A stretch of DNA of 10,124 bases from an uncultured Oscillospiraceae bacterium (GTDB lineage: Bacteria; Bacillota; Clostridia; Oscillospirales; Oscillospiraceae): positions 1 through 10,124 of the forward strand of contig CAJUOA010000107.1 in assembly GCA_910587785.1 (NCBI GenBank), in the 5' to 3' direction. Made by a program: the position numbers and the translations under genes. Positions 1 to 6,379 of the stretch are shown one piece after another (within the stretch, counting starts at the first letter, position 1; every line of letters begins with the position of its first letter). The notes beneath the pieces were generated by a model, which was given only the letters and a program-made list of their open reading frames with translations, did no database searches and was not told where the DNA came from.

Positions 1-1211
1 CCGGAGACCGGCTGATAGTCCCGGACCAGATCGCGGACCAGGGCGGCGATGCCGTTCATGAAGTCCTCCGGGGTCAGGGTCCCCCGCTCCACCTCTCCCA
101 GCCGGTGCTCCCATTCGGCGGTGAGCAGGGGGGATTGCAGGGCCTCCGGCAGAACGGTGACAAGAGAATTGCCCGCCTGGGTAGGAATCAGATTGGTGAT
201 TTTCTTGGCCTTTTTCCGTTCTACCAGCCCGGAGGCCACCAGCTTTTCCAGAATCGCGGCGCGGGTGGCGGGGGTGCCGATGCCCTTCCGCTCCGCATCC
301 TCCGGCATATCCCCGGCCCCGGCGTTCTCCATGCTGCTTAATATAGTATCTTCCGTGAAATGCTTGGGCGGGGCCGTTTTGCCCTCCTTGACACGGGCGG
401 TTTCCACCGTCAGCGTCATTCCTTCGGTCAGTCCGTCCGGCAGGGCGGCATCCTGGGACGGCTCCCCGTCTGCGTAGGCTTTCCAGCCCGCGTCCAGCAT
501 GACCTTCCCCTTGGCGGAGAAGCTGTGACCGGCACACTCCGCCGCAACGGAGGTCTCTGCGTACCGATAGGGCGGACAGACCGCCCGAAGCAGGGCCAGC
601 GACACCAGCCGCAGGACCTCCCGTTCCCCCAGGGGCAGGGCGGAGAGGTCCGTGGCGGCGGCACTCCCGGTGGGGACAACAGCGTGGTGGTCCGTGACCT
701 TCTTGCTGTTGCAGACCTGAGAGGACAGCACATCCCCCGGTGCGTCCAGGCCGCAGACAACAGCAGCGGCGGAGACCAGGGCTGGGACGGTATTCTCCAT
801 ATCGTCCGTCAGATAGCGGCTGTCCGTCCGGGGGTAGGTACACAGCTTCTTTTCATAGAGGGCCTGGAGGTAGTCCAGGGTCTGTTGGGCGGTGTAGCCC
901 AGAGTGCGGTTGGCCTCCCGCTGGAGGGTGGTGAGGTCATAGAGCGTCGGGGGCTTTTCGGACTTCTCCCGAAGTTCAACTTTCTGAACGGTGATGGTGC
1001 CGCCCTTGCAGCTGGCAGCAATGTCGCTGGCCTCTTCCTTAACGTTGATCCGTTCTCCGGCCAAGGCCATGCCGCCGCTGTCCAGCTCCACGGTGTAGAA
1101 CGGTTCCGGAGTAAAGGCGGCGATCTCCGCCTCCCGCTGAACGATGAGCGCCAGCGTGGGCGAGACCACGCGGCCAATGTTCAGCGTCCGGCCATATGTC
1201 GCGCTGATTTT
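1..1211 (-). pseudogene. topB: DNA topoisomerase III, 5'-truncated; C-terminus beyond window
   Basis: Type IA topoisomerases pass one DNA strand through another via a tyrosine-DNA link; the TopB type is common in Clostridia conjugative elements. The minus-strand frame reads GRTLNIGRVVSPTLALIVQR at its start, then TLYDLTTLQREANRTLGYTA, the active-site motif LCTYPRTDSRYL (Tyr codon at 836-834), DHHAVVPT and GIGTPATRAAILEKL, all landmarks of the family's catalytic core. The frame is open to the left edge, about 403 codons. The catalytic Tyr is residue 126 of the fragment, whereas in family members it lies near 310-330, so roughly 190 N-terminal residues, including the whole metal-binding Toprim domain, are missing. 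The fragment starts in frame directly after the TGA of the upstream ORF (1214-1212), with no start codon or ribosome binding site at the joint. As seen it should be inactive. Identity is secure; whether the truncation is real or an assembly joint is open. Confidence 0.88.
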
Positions 1212-1214
1212 TCA
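1209..1214 (-). other. Junction: ORF stop codon abutting truncated topB
   Basis: The TGA of the 158-residue ORF (1214-1212) is followed at once, in the same frame, by AAA ATC AGC GCG and then recognisable topoisomerase III core sequence. There is no intergenic space, start codon or Shine-Dalgarno sequence. This marks a deletion, recombination or assembly breakpoint at or just upstream of 1211. A short inverted repeat (GCTGAT at 1203-1208, ATCAGC at 1225-1230) straddles the joint, but it is too short to explain it. Confidence 0.65.
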
Positions 1215-1688
1215 CGCTGTTGCTATCAGCAAGCCGGTCAGCTCCTCCAGGTCCAGGCACAGGCCGCTGTCCCAGGGGTCGCCGCACTCCCCGCTGATCT
1301 CCCGGTACTCCGTAACATATTTGTCCCTGCCAGCAGCCACCGTCACACGAGCCACCGCCGCAAGGCGCATATCCTCCAGCAGCCACAGCTCATAGCTGCG
1401 GTCCGCCAGAATTTCATCGCTCTGGTTGGACTGATCGAACGCCTCATAGAGCCGGGTGGCCCGCTGTGCGAACAGCTCCCCGCTCCGGTAGTTGAAGCTC
1501 TTGGGGGCGCGGCCCTCGGTGGTGTAGATGTGGACAGTTTCAGCGTTATGCCGCACCGCTTGCAGCAGGGTAGTGTAGTCGATGCTGTCCAGCATGTCCT
1601 CCACGGACGCACTCTCGTAGCCGCCCCTGGTGATGCCGGAGTAATAGAGGTCGTGGATAGCGTTTTTCAAAGAATCAACGGTATACAA
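1212..1688 (-). CDS. Unrecognised 158-residue protein of the element
   Basis: I do not recognise a characterised family. The protein is soluble-looking and mixed-charge, has no signal peptide or membrane segment, and contains stretches such as GYESASVEDMLDSIDYTTLL, KSFNYRSGELFAQRATRLYE and DRSYELWLLEDM. It begins at TTG (1688-1686), supported by AGGAGG at 1702-1697 with an 8-nt spacer. It follows the 89-residue gene by 19 nt, so the two are probably co-transcribed. Its TGA directly abuts the truncated topB. The last residues (ELTGLLIATA) may be native or may include a few codons from the joint. The regular amino-acid pattern, good start signal and operon position support a real gene; no function is proposed. 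Confidence 0.72.
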   Translation of the reverse strand: MYTVDSLKNAIHDLYYSGITRGGYESASVEDMLDSIDYTTLLQAVRHNAETVHIYTTEGRAPKSFNYRSGELFAQRATRLYEAFDQSNQSDEILADRSYELWLLEDMRLAAVARVTVAAGRDKYVTEYREISGECGDPWDSGLCLDLEELTGLLIATA

Positions 1689-1696
1689 AGCAACTT

Positions 1697-1702
1697 CCTC
1701 CT
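1697..1702 (-). promoter_or_regulatory. Ribosome binding site deciding a TTG start
   Basis: AGGAGG on the minus strand lies 8 nt before TTG at 1688-1686. No ATG in this frame has comparable support near the 5' end, so this fixes the start of the 158-residue protein. Confidence 0.75.
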
Positions 1703-1707
1703 AAAAA

Positions 1708-1977
1708 TTATTTGCCCCGGCGTTTTTTCGGCCTGTCGGGCAGGATGTGTCCCTCAATGATATTGCCGTGTCTGCGGACTTGGATATGGCCCTGCCGCTG
1801 GGCCTCCAGGGCGGCGGCATACCCGGCTTCCGTGAGAAAGCGCCGGATGTACTGGCCCGCGCTCCCCATAGGACAGTCCGTGAATACCAGAAATTCGATC
1901 ATGTGGCGGGTATCATCGTGATACCGCTCCACTGCCAGCAGATCGTGTCCAATGAGCGGGAGACGGACCGGCTTCAT
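1708..1977 (-). CDS. Unrecognised 89-residue basic protein
   Basis: This is a small protein with a hydrophobic, possibly beta-forming centre (HMIEFLVFTDCPMGSAGQY), a following helix-like stretch (IRRFLTEAGYAAALEAQRQG) and a basic tail ending RPKKRRGK. No signal peptide or membrane helix is evident. The ATG at 1977 overlaps the stop of the 235-residue gene in an ATGA arrangement, which implies translational coupling. A GGAGG sequence sits just upstream, inside that gene's end. The basic tail could bind nucleic acid, but this is a guess. Reading frame, coupling and operon position support a real gene; the family is unknown to me. Confidence 0.7.
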   Translation of the reverse strand: MKPVRLPLIGHDLLAVERYHDDTRHMIEFLVFTDCPMGSAGQYIRRFLTEAGYAAALEAQRQGHIQVRRHGNIIEGHILPDRPKKRRGK

Positions 1978-2681
1978 TTCCCACCTCCGGCGAAGCCCAG
2001 CGAAGCGGGTTCGCCGGGGAGAGGAGGCGCAAGGGAGCGGGCGAAGTTTTCGCCAGAGGCGGAAACGGAGTGGAGCGGACTTTGCGCTGACGAGATGGCA
2101 AGGACGGCACAGCCGTACCGGGCGATCAGAAGGGCGTTGGTGATGAGGCTGAACACCAGCGTATCCGTAACCTCTCTGTTGGAGAGGTCGTTGAGCATTA
2201 CGCCGGACGTGTCGGCGCAGATGTCCCGCGCGGCGGAAAACAGGGTGTAGTTATGGGGAGAAATGTCCTTCAGCATGGCATAGTCAAACTCGATGCCGTG
2301 GTGGCAGAAGCAGTTGGCGGTGCGGGTGTAGATGTCCTCGTTGGCAGTGAGCAGATACATGGCGGCAAAGTAGGCGGGCCGGTCCCGGCGGCGGCTGTAC
2401 CCCATGCGGATTTTCATAGTTTCCATGCGCTGGCGGTGTCCGGCGTTCAGAAAGAGGGAGCCGGTAAAGCGGCGGATGACCGTGTGCAGCTTCGCGTCCA
2501 GGTGAGGACTGCGGGGAAAGGTTTCCATGACCGCCTCCTCATAGCCCACCACACCGGCCTCAATGCGTTCCGCCAGCCAGGGACAGCCGTTGGCCTTACA
2601 GCCTCGCCTCTTTCCGGCGTACATGGTACACAGCTTGCAGTCCACGTCCTCCGCTGTGTACTGAAATGTGTTGATATACAA
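1974..2681 (-). CDS. Unrecognised 235-residue Cys-rich protein with repeat-derived tail
   Basis: The N-terminus carries four cysteines at residues 15, 18, 28 and 33 (C-x2-C-x9-C-x4-C), a plausible zinc-binding knuckle. A second cluster, NCFCHHG, lies at residues 123-129. The body to about residue 198 looks like a soluble helical protein (for example MLNDLSNREVTDTLVFSLI and ALLIARYGCAVLAIS). The final ~37 residues (from about 199) change to Ser/Pro/Gly-rich sequence encoded by hairpin-forming DNA and look like a late extension. The start is TTG at 2681, with AAAGGAGG at 2695-2688 and a 6-nt spacer. It begins 15 nt after the SLH gene's stop, so it is in the same transcription unit, and it overlaps the next gene by 4 nt. 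A metal-binding, element-encoded accessory protein is possible; no function is assigned. Confidence 0.75.
   Translation of the reverse strand: MYINTFQYTAEDVDCKLCTMYAGKRRGCKANGCPWLAERIEAGVVGYEEAVMETFPRSPHLDAKLHTVIRRFTGSLFLNAGHRQRMETMKIRMGYSRRRDRPAYFAAMYLLTANEDIYTRTANCFCHHGIEFDYAMLKDISPHNYTLFSAARDICADTSGVMLNDLSNREVTDTLVFSLITNALLIARYGCAVLAISSAQSPLHSVSASGENFARSLAPPLPGEPASLGFAGGGK
1987..2054. repeat. GC-rich hairpin cluster (REP/MITE-like) in the 3' end of the 235-residue gene
   Basis: CCGGCGAA (1987-1994) pairs with TTCGCCGG (2010-2017), and a second hairpin GGCGAA/TTCGCC (2040-2045 and 2049-2054) has a 3-nt loop. GCGAAG recurs three times. The segment encodes the atypical C-terminal tail of the 235-residue protein. 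This resembles a palindromic extragenic-type repeat captured into coding sequence. Copies elsewhere in the genome cannot be checked here. Confidence 0.5.
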
Positions 2682-2687
2682 GAGCCT

Positions 2688-2695
2688 CCTCCTTT
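2688..2695 (-). promoter_or_regulatory. Ribosome binding site deciding a TTG start
   Basis: AAAGGAGG lies 6 nt before TTG (2681-2679), within the 15-nt gap after the SLH gene's stop. It supports translation of the 235-residue protein from a non-ATG codon. Confidence 0.75.
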
Positions 2696-2696
2696 C

Positions 2697-5357
2697 TTAT
2701 CCGATGGCGGTCCACTGTTCCGTGGAGCCGTCCATACTGTGGCTGTGGCTGTTGGATGCCTCGACAATATCCCAGTAGTACCATGCGCTGGCGGGAACAT
2801 CCTGGAAGGACTTATACCCGCTCAGGACCGTTCCGGCCTGGATACTTCGGCCCAGGATACGGTTGACCATTGCAATAGTTTCCGCTCGGGTAATGGTCTG
2901 GTCGGGGCGGAAGGTTCCGTCCGTGTAGCCGTAAATCAGACCGGCCTCCGCCGCCAGATTGATGGCCTCCCGCGCCCAGCTGCCGGAAATGTCGGTAAAG
3001 TGATCTCCGCCGGATGCACCAGCCGTACCGCAGAACCGGGCGAGGATCGCCGCCAGTTCTCCACGGGTGATACTGCGGTTCGGTTCAAATGTGCCGCCCT
3101 GATAGATGGAGAGCACATCCATATTTGCCAGAGTGGCAACGGCGGCGCTGTACCATGTATTGCCGGGAACATCCTGAAAGGGGCTGACGCTGGCGCTGTA
3201 ATTGGCTTTCGCCTCCTGGGTCAGCAGGCGGTAGAGGATGGTCGCAGTCTCGGCACGGGTGATGTCAGCGGTGGGCGCGGCCTGTGTGCTGGTCCGTCCG
3301 GTGATATAGGCGGTATGGTTGTCCCGGTCCAGCAGATACAGCCGGGAACCGGGGAGATCGCCGCCTTTGAGAATGACCACGCTCTGCGTCTGGGAAACAA
3401 AATTGGCGTCATCAGCGGCATAGCGCACCTCATAGATACCAGGAGCCAGTCCCGTGACCGTACTGCTGGAAATCGCTGTCCACTTGCCGTTGGGGGTGAG
3501 GCGGTACTCCATCGTTTTGGCAGTGCCGGTCAGGGTGCCGTCATTGCGGCCCCGCCGGGTCTCATCGGTATGACCGGAAGCGGGGGCGCTGCGGCGGGCG
3601 GGGACCTTTACCTTGGCCGCTTCGCTGGGCGGCGCGGCCTCGCTGGAAGAATAGCGGACCAGAATTTCTTTTCCGGTCAGGCTGGACACGTCCAGGGGGC
3701 CGGTACAGGGCTTCCAGGTTTTGCCGCCGTCTGCGGAGAAGTCCATGCCCACGGCGGTGCTGACAGTCTCAGCTGTGGTGTTCAGTGTGACAGACGGCCT
3801 CTCCCCACGGGCGGGGATGGCGAACTCTGCGGCTTCACTGGCAAACCGATTAAGCGTGGCGGCTTCTCGGACAAGGAATTTCTTCCCGATCAGGGAGGAC
3901 ACATCCATGTCGGAAACACATTTTGCCCAAGCCTTGCCGCCGTCAGCGGAATACTCCATATCCCTGGTGGTATCTGCGGTGAGGTTGCGGAGATCAACCG
4001 TCACATCCGGGGCCTCCGGGCGTTCCGGCAGTTCGGCGGCGATGATAGGTCCGGGTTCGCCGGCGCCGCCGTCCACCAGACGCATATAGACTGTCATGCC
4101 CGGTTCTATGGCAGAGCCGTCCGCCAGAAGCGCGGCCAGCTTCCGGTCCTTCCCCATTTCCACCACAGCGGGGTCAAAATGGATGGTTTCCCGATAGAAG
4201 TCGATCTCGTAGGTCAGGCCGGTGTCTGCCAGGGTCCTGCCCTCCACGGTCCGGCTGTCAGAGGACAGATAGTTGTCCGTCTCCTTCATCCGCAGGGAGA
4301 AGGTGTAGGCGGTGTTGGAGGCCAGTCCGGTAAATCGGGGGTCATCCTGCCATGTCCCGCCGCCGTCCATGCTGTACTCCGCGCCGGGAATGGCGGTCAG
4401 CGCAATGGTGGATGTGGTTCGGTCCGCAATAGCGGGCGTGGCTGTCATGGCCTGAGCTGCTTTGGAGATGGTCATTGCCGCATCAAGCTGGTCTGCGGTC
4501 AGCGTCCAGCCGTCTGTGGCTGTCAGCCAGAGCCGCGCCGTGTAGCTCCCAGCGTCAACCGGCGGACTGGGCAGCTCGTAGGGCTTCCCGTTGGGCAGAG
4601 TGCCAATATACGTGACGTGGATGTTCTTCACGCCCTTCAGGCCGGTGAGCTGGTCCGTGGGGTAGACGTGTCCGGTGCCGTTATAGACAGCGTTGTAGGC
4701 GGGCAGCTCCAGCCCCAACACATCTACTGTTGTGCCGGTGGTAGTGCCAGCTACCGGACACATCCCGGAGGCGAAATGATTTTCGTCCTCTTTCATGCGT
4801 ACCAGGATTGCATAGCTGGTGTCTGCCTCCAGGTCATAAAAGGTACTGGTGTCCTGCCATGTCCCGCCGCCGTCTATGCAGTACTCCGCGCCGGGAATGG
4901 CGGTCACGGTCAGGGAGTGGGCGGAGCGGTCCTCCAGGGTGGCCGCTGGCGTATCCTGGGCCGCTTTCTCAATGGTCAGGACGGCGGTATAAAGACCATC
5001 CGCCAGCAGATACCCCTCATCCGGTGTAAGGGCGGCGGTCACGGTGTAGGTTCCGGCATTGGTGGGGGCGGCGTTGGTTTCGGGATACTTCGTGCCGTCT
5101 CTCCCCATATAGGTGACAGCGGCGGCGGAGATACCCTCCAGCCCCTCCGCGCCGTGGTACGGCATGGGGTCGCCGGTGTAAGTGACAGTCTCATTCTCCA
5201 GAGCGGGGGAGAGCACAATGGGGTCTGCGGGGGTGTCCGGTTCGGCCTCATCGCCGGGGGCGGCGAGGGCCTGGACGGACAGCAGGGTCAGTGCCATACA
5301 AAGTGCCAGCAGCAGGCCCACGATATTCTGCCAGCGGGGTGTTTTTGTCGTTTGCAT
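2697..5357 (-). CDS. Exported SLH-domain surface protein with MBG-like repeats
   Basis: This 886-residue protein is likely held on the cell wall by its C-terminal SLH motifs. Residues 1-32 form a classical signal peptide: basic start, hydrophobic core LLLALCMALTLL, and SVQALA before the likely cleavage. Residues ~53-134 and ~213-302 resemble the MBG/YDG-type beta domain (TNAGTYTVTAALTPDEGY; VDAGSYTARLWLTATDGW). Residues ~137-205 and ~307-370 are paired repeats built on IPGAEY and DGGGTWQD. Residues ~467-585 hold two further repeats (SADGGKAW/SADGGKTW, then DVSSL and LVR). SLH-like motifs follow at ~680-715, 727-776 and 785-836 (DITRAETATILYRLL; FQDVPGNTWYSAAV; YGYTDGTFRPDQTITRAE), with a partial fourth at ~850-866. 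The ATG at 5357 has AAAGGAGC upstream. A terminator separates it from parB; the three following genes are closely spaced. Ligand unknown; probably cargo rather than transfer machinery. Confidence 0.9.
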   Translation of the reverse strand: MQTTKTPRWQNIVGLLLALCMALTLLSVQALAAPGDEAEPDTPADPIVLSPALENETVTYTGDPMPYHGAEGLEGISAAAVTYMGRDGTKYPETNAAPTNAGTYTVTAALTPDEGYLLADGLYTAVLTIEKAAQDTPAATLEDRSAHSLTVTAIPGAEYCIDGGGTWQDTSTFYDLEADTSYAILVRMKEDENHFASGMCPVAGTTTGTTVDVLGLELPAYNAVYNGTGHVYPTDQLTGLKGVKNIHVTYIGTLPNGKPYELPSPPVDAGSYTARLWLTATDGWTLTADQLDAAMTISKAAQAMTATPAIADRTTSTIALTAIPGAEYSMDGGGTWQDDPRFTGLASNTAYTFSLRMKETDNYLSSDSRTVEGRTLADTGLTYEIDFYRETIHFDPAVVEMGKDRKLAALLADGSAIEPGMTVYMRLVDGGAGEPGPIIAAELPERPEAPDVTVDLRNLTADTTRDMEYSADGGKAWAKCVSDMDVSSLIGKKFLVREAATLNRFASEAAEFAIPARGERPSVTLNTTAETVSTAVGMDFSADGGKTWKPCTGPLDVSSLTGKEILVRYSSSEAAPPSEAAKVKVPARRSAPASGHTDETRRGRNDGTLTGTAKTMEYRLTPNGKWTAISSSTVTGLAPGIYEVRYAADDANFVSQTQSVVILKGGDLPGSRLYLLDRDNHTAYITGRTSTQAAPTADITRAETATILYRLLTQEAKANYSASVSPFQDVPGNTWYSAAVATLANMDVLSIYQGGTFEPNRSITRGELAAILARFCGTAGASGGDHFTDISGSWAREAINLAAEAGLIYGYTDGTFRPDQTITRAETIAMVNRILGRSIQAGTVLSGYKSFQDVPASAWYYWDIVEASNSHSHSMDGSTEQWTAIG
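4345..4399 (-). repeat. 55-bp direct repeat, copy 1, inside SLH gene
   Basis: This segment encodes the IPGAEY-SMDGGGTWQD part of the second repeat domain. It matches 4852-4906 with only two base differences (positions 4367 and 4373 of this copy), while the surrounding coding sequence is much less alike. Confidence 0.8.
4852..4906 (-). repeat. 55-bp direct repeat, copy 2, inside SLH gene
   Basis: Partner of 4345-4399. It encodes IPGAEY-CIDGGGTWQD in the first repeat domain. Near-identity at DNA level over 55 bp suggests recent duplication or gene conversion between the two domains. Confidence 0.8.
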
Positions 5358-5392
5358 ACAGAAAAGCTCCTTTCACAGATAAAAATGGGTAC

Positions 5393-5420
5393 AAAAAAAG
5401 CCGGACAACAGCAGTCCGGC
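5393..5420 (-). terminator. Intrinsic terminator between parB copy B and SLH gene
   Basis: On the minus strand, GCCGGAC (5420-5414) and GTCCGGC (5406-5400) form a perfect 7-bp stem with a 7-nt loop, followed by seven T (5399-5393). It lies 20 nt past the stop of parB copy B and ends 35 nt before the SLH start codon. It should end partition transcripts. Because little room remains for a downstream promoter, the SLH gene may depend on read-through or on a promoter overlapping the stem (TTGTCC, then TTTTAT about 18 nt later, is a weak candidate). Confidence 0.85.
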
Positions 5421-5440
5421 GGCTTCCAGATATGAAATTG

Positions 5441-6379
5441 TTACCGTTCCTGGCTGCGCTGGCGTTTGCGCTGCCAGCCCTCCAGCAGTTTGAGGATGGT
5501 GTCCTCCATCTGCCGGGGCGTGTAGGAGCGGGGAAAGTATTTGCGGAGTTTATCGCCGGAGATAGTCAGGTCGCATTTCTCCGGCTTCTTTTCCTCCGAC
5601 ATGATGGAGAGAACGGTATCCTCATTCAGCTCTCCGGCCTGACTTTTCTTCTTCATACGCTGGGCCTGAGACAGAGAAGGGGTGGCCTGTTCGCTTTCAA
5701 TGGTTTCCACCACGAGGGCCTGTTCCTCCGGTTTCAAATACGACAGCTCTACGGCGGGGGTGACGGCGATCTTCTTGTCATCCACCATCTGTTGGAGTTC
5801 GGGGGAAAGCTCGGTGAGGCGAATCAAACGCTGGATTTGAGAGGAACTATCCGGCGCATTTTCAGCCAAAATCTCACGAGAGGTCTTGTTTGGCAACCTC
5901 TGCCCAACTTGGGCAGAGGTTAGGTCTGTTCGTTCTCCTGACCGGCGTCTAATCGCTTCCAGTTTCATTTTGTACGCCTGGGCCTTCTCCATGGGCGAAA
6001 TGTTCTCCCGCTGGAGGTTCGTATCCACCATTATAATCGTAGCCATATCCCGGTCGATGTCCCGGACAATGGCGGGCATGGTGGTCAGCCCCGCCAGCTC
6101 ACAGGCGTGTTTGCGCCGGTGTCCGGCCACGAGCTCATACCCTCCTTCCTCACGGGGGCGGACAATGGCGGGGGTCAGAATCCCGTATTCCTTCACGCTC
6201 TCCACCGCTTCCTTCATAGAATCATCGTCCCGCACCTGGAAGGGGTGATTGGGAAACGGGTACAGCTCCGTCAGCGCGATCTCCACCACCTTCTCCCGGC
6301 TCTCGTCCTGGCGGCTCTGCTCGGTGGAAAACAGGTCATCTACCGATGCCAGCTTTACATTTTTCGCGCTGCTTTTCAA
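5441..6379 (-). CDS. parB: ParB/Spo0J-family partition protein, copy B (312 aa)
   Basis: ParB proteins bind parS-like centromeres, load as CTP-dependent clamps and stimulate ParA to move or anchor DNA. Residues ~31-126 form the ParB N-terminal domain, with LYPFPNHPFQVRDD, GILTPAIVRP, the nucleotide-binding GHRRKHA box (86-92) and TNLQREN (120-126). A central DNA-binding region follows at ~150-190 (TDLTSAQVGQRL, SREILAENAPDSSSQIQRL, IRLTELSP), then a charged C-terminal part ending in a predicted helix (MEDTILKLLEGWQRKR). Relative to copy A it has a ~29-residue N-terminal extension and a different C-terminus. The start is TTG at 6379, backed by AAAGGAGG at 6396-6389 with a 9-nt spacer; this overlaps the 3' end of parA by 44 nt. 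A 27-bp perfect palindrome (5895-5921) lies within the gene. Family assignment is firm; the DNA target is unknown. Confidence 0.93.
   Translation of the reverse strand: MKSSAKNVKLASVDDLFSTEQSRQDESREKVVEIALTELYPFPNHPFQVRDDDSMKEAVESVKEYGILTPAIVRPREEGGYELVAGHRRKHACELAGLTTMPAIVRDIDRDMATIIMVDTNLQRENISPMEKAQAYKMKLEAIRRRSGERTDLTSAQVGQRLPNKTSREILAENAPDSSSQIQRLIRLTELSPELQQMVDDKKIAVTPAVELSYLKPEEQALVVETIESEQATPSLSQAQRMKKKSQAGELNEDTVLSIMSEEKKPEKCDLTISGDKLRKYFPRSYTPRQMEDTILKLLEGWQRKRQRSQER
5895..5921. repeat. 27-bp perfect interrupted palindrome inside parB copy B
   Basis: AACCTCTGCCCAA (5895-5907) and TTGGGCAGAGGTT (5909-5921) are exact reverse complements separated by a single C. The segment encodes TSAQVGQR of ParB. 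A similar 27-bp palindrome sits at the homologous place in parB copy A. It could be a ParB binding site, an operator or an RNA hairpin. Confidence 0.75.

Noticed and set aside
360..1760. A 466-codon open frame on the plus strand opposite topB
   Set aside because: It is antisense to unmistakable topoisomerase III motifs and crosses the topB joint and the neighbouring gene; no domain or start signal supports it.
2253..5435. A 1060-codon open frame on the plus strand opposite the SLH gene
   Set aside because: It is antisense to a protein with a clear signal peptide, repeats and SLH motifs. Its translation is Gly/Val/His-rich without recognisable domains, as expected from the reverse of GC-rich coding DNA.
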